This document shows positions 1 through 12,900 of a stretch of DNA of 64,000 nucleotides, piece after piece. The stretch is from assembly GCA_036924085.1 (NCBI GenBank), contig JAVGWX010000008.1:50885019-50949018 (forward strand), written 5' to 3'. Made by a program: the position numbers and the translations under genes. The stretch is from Ariolimax columbianus (taxonomy: Eukaryota; Mollusca; Gastropoda; Stylommatophora; Arionidae). The notes beneath the pieces are model-generated. The model did not search any database and was not told the origin of the DNA. It was given only the letters and a program-made list of their open reading frames with translations. Each line of letters starts with the position of its first letter. Position 1 is the stretch's first letter.

Positions 1-147
1 CGAGAACAAACAGGTTAGCAAAGAAAGGAGCAACACGAGAACAAACAATCACTTTCCACGAAAAGAAGACCCTTACCCAAGCCATAAGGAGAGTTGACCA
101 AACGAGAGACAACTATCACTGCTTTGATCGAGTGAAGCAACTGTTCC

Positions 148-511
148 TCTTCTTATTCTTCGTCATTCATCCTCAAACTCCCACTACCAAGCCCTGAGCA
201 GGACTTTGCAAGTACCAGGATGTAGTACGGAGAGCGGAATGTGCTGTACTGTAGTTTATAGCTTGAGTGCGATATTTGCACATTTCAGTTCGACACTTCC
301 GATTTCAGCAGGTATTTTTGAGTACCAGGTTTAGCCTTCCCTCTTCGATTTCTTCTCCTTAGTCAATCTGCTCTGTTGCAGCCTGTTATCCAGGATCACC
401 ACTTGGAGGTGGAGAAGGGTCTTGGCAGCTCTGGGTCGCTGGCTCTGACGCTAGCAGTCAACTTAGATCACTGACTGCTACAGTTCCTGCACTGCTCAGC
501 ATGTTGATCCC
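148..511 (-). repeat. SINE family A, near full length
   Basis: Reverse copy of the main roughly 360-bp repeat of this window, from the tail (cttcttattcttcg) to the head (gttgatccc). It shares the blocks acagcttgactgcgatattt (diverged here), ccgggttagcattccc and ggatcaccgcgtggaggtg, with one internal rearrangement around 440-475. It sits downstream of POLR1A exon 16. Confidence 0.75.
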
Positions 512-836
512 GCAAGTGTTCCTGTTCTGCATAAGAATGGAACATAACAGACTGAATGGCCCCTTTCAAAATTGGCTCTATCAAACATGTGTACGTGCAG
601 GCAAGCAGCACAGATAGTCAAATATATCCTGCAAGACTGTTATAAGCTTAACCAATATTGTACTGAGCACTGGCCCACAGAGACGAATCTCTACACAAAG
701 CTGTTTGGATGCCTTGAAGAACTATCCACTACAGTAACCTTAATTTTTAAAAACGACTTCACATGACATTACAAAAATGTGGCGAATAAGGAAAAAAAGA
801 AGAATCTACTTTATACATCAGGTTTTTATTACTGAC

Positions 837-983
837 CTCATAACAGCAGTGCACTAAACCATATGTTGATGGTCCGTAATGTGCCTTGTCCAACACTCCC
901 TGAAGGAGCTCTCCTTCACTAATGATCACAGTGCTCTCCCCTAAGGTTTCAGAATCCATGGCAACCATAGCCAAAGGTAATAA
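837..983 (-). CDS. POLR1A: POLR1A exon 16 (last in window)
   Basis: 49 codons in phase 0, containing [20 protein letters not shown] and [11 protein letters not shown], matching human [33 protein letters not shown]. Donor GAG/gtcagt is clear; the acceptor at 984-985 is chosen by phase and is less certain. The remaining exons would lie left of the window. Confidence 0.9.
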
Positions 984-3900
984 CTTTTGATAGTTTGATT
1001 GATACCGAGTCCAACTCTGAAGAAGATAAATACCAATAATACAATTCAAACATCTCCTACATTTCTATTATACACAAAAGACAACTATCAGTCCACCAAA
1101 TCTGGAGACACAAAACATGAGAATAACATGCATATAACCCAGAGAAAAAGAGTGCTGTTGGAAGCAAAAAGAACCAACCATTCAATGACTATCACACTGT
1201 GACTGGCAGGGACAGATCCCCATTCTTATTCTCAGGACAGGGAACAACAGACTGTACAGACAAAATTCAAAATTCTGGCTAAACATCTACCCAAAAGTTA
1301 TTTGTACCTTGCCCCAGGTAGTTTGTTAAGAGCAGCTATGATGATGCTGATGATATAATCCCTTTAGCTGTGAGCTGGCAGCTCTTGACAGCCGAATGCC
1401 TCACAGGACAAAAGCATACGACCTCCTCAATTGTTGAAGTGATGTGTATAGTTTGTTGTGTATGGTGGGGTGTGGTGGGAGCAGCAGGTTTCGCAGATCA
1501 TTCAGCCCTGGGCACAGATGTGCTCAAATGTAGTAATGGCAGAATTTGCAGTTTGGTCCATGTAGTGAGTCTAATCTATTCAGATGTTTGTTGAGAGGGG
1601 CATAGCCTGTTCTCAGCTTGAAGATCAAACTCTGGTCTCTTTGTTTCAGTTTCTTGGCTGGATCCTGCAGATCTGTTTTTGCTTGGTGTTTGAAATCCAT
1701 TCGGCCTGTCTGGGATGTGGCCCACTGATCTAACCACTCCTGTCTAGAGTTATTTTTCAGGATTTGCTTGCAGGTCTGTAGTGTGATACTAGGTAGTGAT
1801 TGTGGTAACATTGCCCCGCTTGTGGCCAGCTTATCAGCCTTCTCATTTCCTGGGACTCCGACATGGTCAGGTATCCACTGGAACACCACTTCCGTTCCAT
1901 AAGAGGTGGACAATTGGTCAATTAATTTGTAGATGTTATTAACATCTGGAGACATTCTGTTTTCCAAGACTTAGAGCGCAGACTTTTGAGTCTGAAAAAA
2001 CGACAACGATCTCCTCATGCAGTATAGTGCCACTTTCAAAATCTGATATTATTCGGTACAAAGTTTTTTCTATTGCTATTATTTCTGCTTCGTAATTGGA
2101 ACAGGTCACTCCACAAGGGCCATAGATGTAGGGGTGGTCAAGAGCAACTATAGATGGTACCTAACTGGCTGCAGTACTTAGCTCTAGTGTTGAGCCTATT
2201 AAACCACCCTCCAAGAAACTGGTTGTATACAGACCCTGTAGAGTCTTCTCGTTTTTTTCTTCTTCTTTGCGTTCAGGATCTTTTGGTCATGCTGTATCTG
2301 CATCCCAGTCGGCATGATGAAGTCTGTAGTCTTTACCGGGTCGTAGCGGCTGCCCCACAACTTTTGTCCCTTGGCCAGGTCTGACATCTCATTTTCCTAT
2401 AGATTAGGCATTCCTGTAGAATGTGTTCAGGGTTCTGGCCTCCTGTTCCACGTGGACGCTCATTGGTGTGTGAGATTTTCAGTCAGTATAGATGTTCTAG
2501 TAGTCTGCAATGTCCAGTTCTCAGGCGAAATAAGGTAGTTTGTTGATTTCTTTTGATGGTGAATTGGGTCTTCTCTCTATTGGTGTATATACTGATTTCT
2601 TATAATGTTCTTGATCTCTCTGTATGGTACTCGATGATTAAATTGTGCCTATTTTCTGGCATATTTTTCTAGAGCATCAGCTCTCTCATTTCGCAATGGC
2701 AGGGTAGCCACTGGAGCACTATTGTTTAGAAGTAGAGTCTTCTAAACCAATATAAAGACATTAAGTTAGGTTAAGTTTCAACTGTCTGCTTTACCACTGT
2801 GCACATGTGGACTAAATGAACAAACTGCTGAGCATGTGTTACAGGACTGTCCTCTGTATGGCCAGTTAAGGAAGATATGCTGGCCCAACAATTCAACACT
2901 AAACTCAAAACTGTAAGGAGCTAAAGAGGAGCTCCAAACAACATATATATGTTTATGCTGTTTTTCAACACTATCAACTTCATCTTCTTGCATCTCACAC
3001 CTTCATCTTCTTGACTAACTCACACACAACAAAATAATAACACTTTATTCATTCATGTCTCTACACACAACAAAATAATAACACTTTATTCATTCATGTC
3101 TCTACACACAACAAAATCATATCTATAAACCAACAAATAAAAATGTTACAGGCTCTCAAAGTCAACAACCATAGATGTTTACGAATGCCCACAATGAGTA
3201 GGTTACTATTTATAAGCGCCCTGAAAAGGGTGTTAAGTGATGGGTTGCAGTAGCTTTCCTCACACCTTGAGCGTGCTGATGAAGGTTGACCAGGGTCCTC
3301 CAGGTGGTTGTGCTATGCTTGGCCTCATCTGCGTGTCGCTCACTACTATGGGGATCACATCGAGCCTCACCTTGTTAGCCAGATTGTTGTCCTCGGCAAC
3401 AGCCCGTTTTCAGGACAACCAACGAGGAGGTCAGATGAGGGTATTGGCCAGTATATTTCTCCTGACCCTGGCTAACATTGTCTGATCAGTGTGTTTTGCC
3501 TGACCAGACATTAGCCCCATCGTCCCAAACAATCATAGTAAAATGTGCTGAAAAAATAATGTGGCAGTGTAAAGGTTGAGGACACATGCCAAATAAGAAG
3601 ACGGATGTTCAGATATTTACCCTTTCCGGTATCTTGGCTTTGCTTTTTAAGTTGATAGGGGCTTTCCCTCTGGGAATGATATTCAAGAGAAGTGTACTAA
3701 TGATCTGAAACAAAATAGAAACAATTAATAATGTTTATACATCCATACAAAGTGAAAGTTCCAGCTCACTCATGCATCTTGTACAATAAGGCTCAATTTT
3801 TAGCATTACACTAATAGGCTGTTTTCAATTATGTTCAATACGTTCAGCTCTTGTCCTGCTCTCTCTGTGCTTTTCAGCATGATTCAACCATCACAGGAAA

Positions 3901-6900
3901 CAATGTATGTACTTCATATTCATTTTACTTTCGTATTGTTTCTTTGTGTCTAGCATTATCGCCATATTTAATCAATAATAGTGTATATATAACATTTTAC
4001 TTTCGTGTTGTTTTTTTATGTCTAGCATTATTAGCACACACTATATGATAGTGTAAATATGACATTTTACTTACCAAACATGTGTGTAGATACTGATCAC
4101 ACGCAGTAATTTTGGTTATGAGAGCTCATGAGAAAAAGCACCCAAAATGACAGAAATTTAACAAAAAATCCAATCAAAATAAACAAATTTCAAGATACAG
4201 ACATCCGAATAGCACATGTTACAAAAATTGATGAGAGCTTTGTTAGACTGACAAGAACTAAATATGTCGATAAAGAATGGGCAACGTTTAAAAGGAATTT
4301 ACTAGAAGCAGCGAAAGAAACGTATGGAACTGTAAAATCTAGAAGCTCGGGACCGTTAATAACTGCGTGTTGGAGTGACGAAATAAAAACAGCTACCAAG
4401 AAAAGAACTTCTCAACTTAACAAATGGGGACAATAACACACAAGATACCAACGTTAACGGAAGCAAGGAGTTAGAACCAAACATTTCACTTTCAGAAATC
4501 ATAAATTCTGTACAAGCTGTCCCATTAAACATATCTCCAGCACCTGATGAAATCCTTGTTGAATTAATCAACGCATCCAATGAGGTACGGGATATTGTGG
4601 CTACAACGATTGCATAACCTAGTATGAATTCCTGTTTGAAATGCCACAAGATTGGAGAAATGCAATAATAATTCCAATTTTGACAAAGATTACAGCAAAA
4701 GAGATTACTAAATACAGAGGAATATCACTCTTGAACCACACTGGCAAAATATTTTGTAAAATCATAGAAATAAGATTACGCGACATCGTCAAACAAAACA
4801 ACTCAATGATACTCAGATGAGCTTTAGAAAGAACAGAAGCTGTCCGGATGCAATTTTTACTCTGAACCAATTGGTAGAGAAAACAATTGAATACTATCAG
4901 GACTATATATTGTGTTTGTAGATCAAGAAAAAGTTTTTGACCAGGTAGATAGACAACATTTATGGAAAATATTGGCACACTATAGAGTAAACGATCACCT
5001 AATCATCCAATGCAAAAATCTTTACATTGATAGCCAGTTCTCTGTTAGAACAATAACCGGAATCTAAAAAATTTCATATGAAATCTGGAATACAGCAAGG
5101 ATGTGTGCTATCCCTTTTGTTGTTCATCACATTTGTAGACCACATATGTAAAACAGCCATCCCAAGTGAAGGAAACAACATTGGTGAACTCTTAAATCCA
5201 CTTCCTTTTGCAGACGATCAAGCAGTCATAGCTACTTCAGAAATACAATTGCAACAACATATTAATGAATTAACTTAACGTCTTTATACTGGTTTAGAAG
5301 ACCCTGCAGAGTCTGTATACAACCAGTTACATTTACATCACCTTGCTCTAAAATCTATGCGCATCCAGTTTAATTAATTACAACATGTAAGGAATACAGT
5401 ATGGAAATCAATGTAGAAAAAAACTGAGATCATTAAAATATCTAGACAAGCAGAAGAAACCAATATCTTTCTTGCAAAGCAGCAAATCAAACAGGAGAAA
5501 GATTTCACAACCTTAGGAAGCACGTTATCAGCAGATGGAAGAATCACAGCGGAAACCCAAGAAAGATGCAATATGACAAATCAGGTCATTGGGTGATTAA
5601 CACCAATACTTAATTGCAAGCAAATGGCAATAACTACCCAAATAGCTTTATACAATAGGATTTTTGTCCTGACACTATGCTACCAATGTCAAAACTGGAT
5701 ACTAATATCAATTGAAAAATGACAAATCATAGCAGCAGAAATGGGATCAAGACGCTGAGCAGCTCATGAGCTGCAGTGGTCAGCGACCCATAGCTGACTG
5801 CTAGCGTCAGGGCCAGTGAACCAGAGCTGCCAAGACCCTTCTACACCTCCCTGCGGCATTCGTGGACAACAGGTTGCAGCAGGGCAGACTGGTTAAGGAG
5901 AAGGGATCGAAGAGGGAATGCTAACCCGGTACTCAAAAAATGCTTGCTGTAGTCGGATGTGTTGGACCGAAAGGTGCAAATATCGCAGTCAAGCTGTAAA
6001 CTACGACACAGCGCATTCCGTTCTCTGGACTACATTCTGTTACTTAAGCCCTTTCAGGGTTTGGTAGCGGGAGATTGAGAACGAACGAAGAACAACAGCA
6101 GAAATAAAATACCTGCAATAAATACTGGGCGTAACAAGGAGAGACAAGATCACAAGTTATGACATCAGGATACTGGTGGAAACAACACCAGTATTAGACT
6201 ACATGAGAAGACAACTAAAATGGTTTGGCCGCGTAACAAGACTATCATCACATAGCACCCCCCAACAAGCAATGCAATTTAGATACAACAGATTCAAGAC
6301 CAAAGGCTGACCACGAAAAAGATGGCTTACAGAAATATCTGAGGTGGTGAATGCCACTGTGCATGAGGCACACAATAGGACTCGTTCTAGAGATTTCTTC
6401 ATAACCAGACGCTGAAAGGCAAAACAGGATAAGCAATAAGAAGTAGTAGTAGTACACATAACAAAATACCTGTTTTCCTGACCATAAAGGTTGTGGTCTA
6501 ACAATGGCAGGAGGTAAGAGCAGAATTCTGTCCCTTGAGTCATTCATAGAACTCCACACCAAGCTACAGTAGTCTCGTCTAGAAAGGTTGGTGACAATCA
6601 TGTAATTAATCTCTGAATACATGGAGCAATCAAGTAAATAATCTCTAAATACATGGAGCAATCGTGTAAATAATCTCTGAATACATAAATATTAGAGCAA
6701 CAATTTAATTAATCTTCAAAGACATGAGATGATAAATGAACAATCTTCAAAGACATGAGATGATAAATGAACAATCTTCAAAGACATAAGATGATAAATG
6801 AAGAACCTTTGAAGATATGAGATGATTAATGAACAATCCTTGAAAATATGAGATAATAAATTAACAATCATTGAAGACATGAGATGATAAATGAACAATC

Positions 6901-9900
6901 CTTGAAGACATGAGATGATAAATGAACAATCCTTGAAGACATGATTATTTAATTAACTTTATGCACCTGCTAAAATACCATGTTTGCTCAAAGTTAAAAG
7001 ACTTTCCAACTCACAGCATTGCACATCCCACCCTTTACATAATCATAAAGGCCAGCCAAGTATGGAGTAGTACTTGAAGAAAGTTCTGAAAATAATACCC
7101 CCATATTATACAGAACTAAAAGAAAGTTGATGGCCACATGGTTAGGTTACAAGTCTCTTGTCTAGAGACTGGAATTCAAACTGAGGTACGGCCTAGGTTT
7201 TCATTTTGTTTTTTTAGTTTGTGGTGAATTCTCCATGTGGTTCATATAATTATACTATATTACACCTCTCTACCCCAAGGTAGAGTCTCGAAGAGAACTG
7301 GCTTATAAACCATGTTATGTCTCGGAAATTTAGGTGTTTCGACCACATCAAGCGCCATGACGGACTGGAAAAGGCACTTCTGCAGGGCGCCGAGGGGACA
7401 CAAGACATCAAAGACACCCTAAACATGAACATGGAGCAGGAGAGTAGACTGACTGCTGATCAATTTCCTATCGAATGGCTGTGATAAAAGCAACATTTTG
7501 CCAAGGACATGCTACATGATGATGATGACCCCATGGTAGAAAAGGGGTGACTAAGTGAAAATTGAAATGACATATGACACAATTTGGTTCTACTTTAGTT
7601 AGATGCCTTGTAGTGAAAGCTAAATGAATGTTAGCTACCAAGGAAGGGTGTAACTCTAACATTACCCAAACTGACCTGGGGAAAAAGCGGCCACGTATAG
7701 TCAGTGCTACACCAGCCACCATGTGATCTTGGATAAGGCCAGCCAGCGGGGTCCCATCTTTTGGTACCAGATACTGATTGTCTGTGCAAGCTGTCAAATA
7801 ACATGAATTATTCAGAAACTACTAAATTTTAAAAATATATGCGTGTGTTTGCATGTTTTTTGTGTACAGATATTATTCTTCTTCTTCGTTCGTTCTCAAT
7901 CTCCCGCTACTAAGCCCTGATAAGGGCTTTGCAAGTAGCAGGATGTAGTCCGGACAACGGAATGTGTTGTGTCATAATTTACAGCTTGAATGCGATATTT
8001 GCACCCTTCAGCCCGACACATCCGTCTTCAGCAGACAATTTATTGTACCAGGTTGCCTTGCCTCTTCGATCACTTCTACTTAGCCAGTCTGGTCAGTTCC
8101 AGCCTGTTATCCTGGATCACCTCATGGAGATGTAGAAGAAGGGTCTTGGCAGCTCTGGTTCGCTGTCCCTGACGCTAGCAGTCAGCTATGGGTCGCTGCG
8201 CAGCATTTTGATCCTGTGCAGATATTGACTTCTTGTGATGTTTATTATTTCTGCAGCAATGCTTAATGCCTGTACTTCAGTCAAGTAGTTTGAACAGAAA
8301 TTTCTAGTGGATGGGCTAGTGGTTTCGTTTTCTTTAGTAGACAGACAAAATAGGTTTCTGTGCCTCCATTCTGTATGCACTGGGTGTTCTTTCCATTATT
8401 TATTAGGCCAACAGCTCTGCTTTCTTCTTAGAGCTTATTTAAACTCTGTTCAGCTTGTCTGACCTGGCAGCTGATGATTACAATGTCATTAGCAAACTTT
8501 AGGTGCGTAGGCATTTCTCCATCTATAATAATAATGTTCGCTTAGGTGTTAAAGGCTTGTTACATCGAATGACCATTACCAAGTCCAACTGCTGTAGATA
8601 TGTTCATGCGTAGCATGTCGACCAAAATCCATAGACTCCCCAGGTGAAGTCGAGTACTCCACTGCCTTGGGATGAGGACAGCGAGGAGTATGTGTTAGAC
8701 CAATGTTTGTGTCAGGCTTTCTGTGTCTGTCCGTGTCTGACTCCCTGTTTTTTCATGTTCCGCCCTCAAGATCCCTAGATTATGTTTACCTTCAGTCAGC
8801 GTGACCCTTGCTGTGCTGAGAATACGAGGTTGGGAGAGGTATCGTGTAACCTCTGTGTGCGTGTCTCTCTCTCTCTCTCTGTAAAGATTATGATGCTTTG
8901 GGCTTTTGATGGGAAATCATCAAATACAGTCCTCAAGTGGTAAGGAGCTACTTCCAATGCTGTTATTTCTGTCTCATAATTTGAACATATCTCCCCTCCC
9001 CACAGGCATCAAACAGCTCATCAGATGTTCTGTCTGGATACTCTATGTAGACTCCATATCCTGCTTTAAAGGTGGCTTTAAAAGCAGATCCATCAGTATA
9101 GACATGTATCCATTCTTCTGGGTAGGGAACACCTACTTAAAAAGTCTGCTGAAATAAATTGGATCTGCACTTCTCAAACTGGAAAGTAAAGCTGGGTTTG
9201 ACTATGTGCTAAGTAGTGATCCGATAGTTATACAATTGTTATTACTTTGGGAGTGACGAGTAATCAGTGTCAGATGAATCATGCTGATCAAGACCCCACC
9301 TCATGACTTTGTCCATGCTCCTGGAAATAGGCTGGCCAACCCATAGTGGTAAGCTTACATAGCAGCTACACATTGCACTACATGTCCACCTTTTCAAGTA
9401 CACCTAGAGATGTAACAAGAAACACTGTAACGCACACGAGTAGCTTCAAGCAACAACAAAACCATATTACTACTTTATAACACAGGACTGACCAAGAACA
9501 GAAGCTTCTGCTCTGCTTAACTCGCACTGAGGAAAATGGGCATTCATCTCATCTCCATCAAAGTCAGCATTGTAAGCCTTACAATTGGAGTAATGCATTC
9601 TCAATGTTTTGATGTCTGGCAAGACCCTAGCCTGGAATAGAAGAAGTAATATGCAGACATATGTGACATTATTATTCTAATTATCAATATTACAGGTGAG
9701 AGGAGACTTGAAAAGCTACCAAATGAAATTAAAAACAGTAGAGTTTAGCCCCTTTTTGAATACTACCACTGGAGATGAAACATTGCAGAATTCAATGTAC
9801 CTCATCTCTGCTTTTGTGAGGTAGGTTAAGCGGTCACCTTCTTTGCTGCCTTTCTTCAATAACAGAGCAATTTACCCATTTACAGCTGGGTTGACTGGAG

Positions 9901-12900
9901 CGTGAGAATACTAAGTAGCATATTGTTAACTCACCCGATGGAAAGTGAACAGAGACCAGCTAATATTTGTAAAGAAAACAGCATTTGTAAATTAATTTCT
10001 GTGAAACAATGGCCAGCTTCTTCTTCTTCTGCGTTCGTTCTCAATCTCCTGCTACTAAGCCCTGAACAGAGTTTTGCAAGTAGCAGGATGTAGTCCGGAA
10101 AACGGTATGTGTTGTGTCGCTAGTTTACAGTTTGACTGCGATATTTGCACCTTTCAGTCCGACACATCCGTCTTCGGCAGAAATGGCCAGCTATTTATAG
10201 ATGTGATCAAGTAACAATAAATTTAACTATAAAACAACATGGGGCTGATATAGCAGAGATAAGGCACTCGTATCTCAAGAAATGAATGACAGCACGAAAC
10301 AATGAGAGTGTGAACCCCACAAGTTTCAAAGGAGGTGAAATCAAGTTCTAGTCCTATCAGAGATTGATGATAAACTCTGAGGTCCAGTATACATGCTGTA
10401 CATGTAAATGAACCCTTGATAAATTTTTTTTTTTTTTAAACAGCAAGATGTTACACACTGTCTTAGCAAAAATTTTGAGGAAAAAAATTATTCAATTCAT
10501 ACTCAATACACCTCATACCTTCCCCAAGGCCTAGTAAGTCAAAGGAAGTAAAATAACAGAAATAATCTACTGCATATTGTCTTCAGCGATTTGGTAATAG
10601 GCTTACACCTGCCTGTTTTAATATCAAGATTCCAAGTAACTATAAAACATAAACATTTCTGAAATTATCAACAATTAAACCTGTAGTATTTCTGACAGAT
10701 GCAGAATCAGCACTCCAAGCACTGAAATCCGAGAAACTGCCAGATCTACAGGCTCTACTGTCTGAACTGATCAACCAGCGCAAGATTGTCATGCAATGGA
10801 TACTGTCTAATTGTGGAGTACCAGGAAAAGAGAGTGCAGACCGACTGGCACAGGAGGGTGCTGCAGAAGTGCAACCAGATGTGCCAGTTACATACCAACA
10901 GACGATAAGGATGATCAAATCAATCAGAAAGCCATCAACAGTAACACCAGATGTTTACCATAAGATGAACAGACAAGAACAAACCGTTATATTGCGCCTT
11001 AGAACAGGACACAACCGACTCTGCAGACACAACTACACAAAAAATTAAGATTGGCAACTCAGCAATGTGTACATGCGTTTGGCACCCCAGACCACAGAGC
11101 ACTTACTACAGAACTGCTCTGAATATGATATATAGAGAAAATCCCACTGGCCCATAGAAACAACACTGGAAGAAAAACTTATGGACCTATATGTGAACTA
11201 TAAAAGACAGTGAAGTTTATACAAGAGACAAAATTGCAGATATAGACAATATTTTCAAGCAAACAAAAAAAGAACAAGATAAACAATTAACCAACAAGAT
11301 CAAAAATTTACTATACATTGTTTAAATCTTCAACTCAATTTGGTTAAAAATCTGTCAGCAAACTATTTTCAATAACAACATTTTTGTCATCATATTTTCC
11401 ATCACTGTAACAAATATACTGCCAGAAAACGCATTTTGTTTTGATTTGATTCATGGGTTTTACGGTGCTTTTTTGGACACATTTTTAATAGAACAACTAA
11501 ATAGACACTAAATATTTATTCCCATAATTTGCAGTAAAGCTTTTTAAGAGAAAACCCCATACAAAAAGGTGGACTGCTATTACAAATGGAAATGCGAAAA
11601 AAAACATACGTTTACAGATACATTCCATCATATGTGAATTTGCATGCATTATAGCTTTGATGTGAGATATAAAGGCCATTGTATTTGCTGACGACTGCGC
11701 TCTAATGAGCAACTCAGAACTGAACATGCAGGTTGGAATGGACCAGTTCTCTGCCGCATGCAAAAATTTTGGCCTGACCATAAATGCCAAAAAAACAGAG
11801 GTCATGTACCAACCAGCACCAGGCATGCCGTACACAAAACCAGAGACTACAGTCAGCGGGCAAACGTTGAATGCCGTAGACAAATTCACATATCTGGGCA
11901 GCACGCTGTCGAGATCTGTCAGCCTAGACGATGAGGTGGCAAGCAGAATAGCAAAGGCCAGCACAGCCTTTGGTAGAATGCGTTCAATGGTCTGGGCCCG
12001 TCTTGGCATCAGCGTCAAGACCAAACTCAAAGTCTACCGTGCAACCATCATTCCAACCCTACTATACGCTTGCGAAAGCTGGACTGTATACTCTGGGCAT
12101 GCAAGGAGGTTAAACCACTTCCACACAGGTTGCCTGAGGCGAATATTCCACATCCGATGGCAAGATCGTGTCACTGACATCGAGGTTCTCTCGAGGGCTA
12201 ACATGCCCAGCATCCATGCACTGCTAGAAAAAGCACGACTAGGATGGGCAGGACACCTCGTCCGTATGTCAGACGAGCGGCTCCCAAAGAAGCTTCTCTA
12301 CGGCGAGCTGAGAGATGGATGGCGCGAGAGAGGGCGCCCAAAGAAACGTTTTAAAGACGGTCTGAAGGACTCACTAAAAAGTTGCCAGATAGACATCGAC
12401 GCATGGGAATATCTTGCGCAAAACAGATCTTACTGGAGAAGCGCAGTCAAATTGGGTGTAGCTGCCGGTGAAGACGACCGTGTTGTGAAAGCCCAGAGCA
12501 GACGCGGAAATCCCGAGCAGCGGGAACACCATCCCCTTCTACAAACCTCGTGTGCCCGATATGTAGCAGATGTTTTCATGCTCGCATTGGCCTGTTCAGC
12601 CACATGCGCACCCACACCCAACAGGGAAATCTGTGACAAGGATGATGTCGGCGGTCCTCATCGATAACGATGGACAGCTAAAATTTTTTTAAATCTACAT
12701 TTCATTCTTGTTCAGCAGACAAAAGCACTCCCTGATATTACTCAGCTTCCACATCATAAATATTTTATCAATCATACTTTGGAGTCTTCTACTTAACTGC
12801 TACAGACAAGGGGACGGCGTGGGCTAATGGTTAAATGACACGGCTCACAACTCGAAGGTGCTGGGTTCACTCCCCAATCACAGCACCGGTCGTTATCCCA

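Noticed and set aside
8866..8881. TC repeat as a polypyrimidine tract of an exon
   Set aside because: It is on the strand opposite POLR1A and followed by an RNase H remnant, with no exon after it.
12811..12880. tRNA gene-like A and B boxes
   Set aside because: The sequence is the head of a repeated SINE with a long non-tRNA body and no closed cloverleaf or anticodon arm; same for 22528, 28196, 34100, 55562 and 62826.
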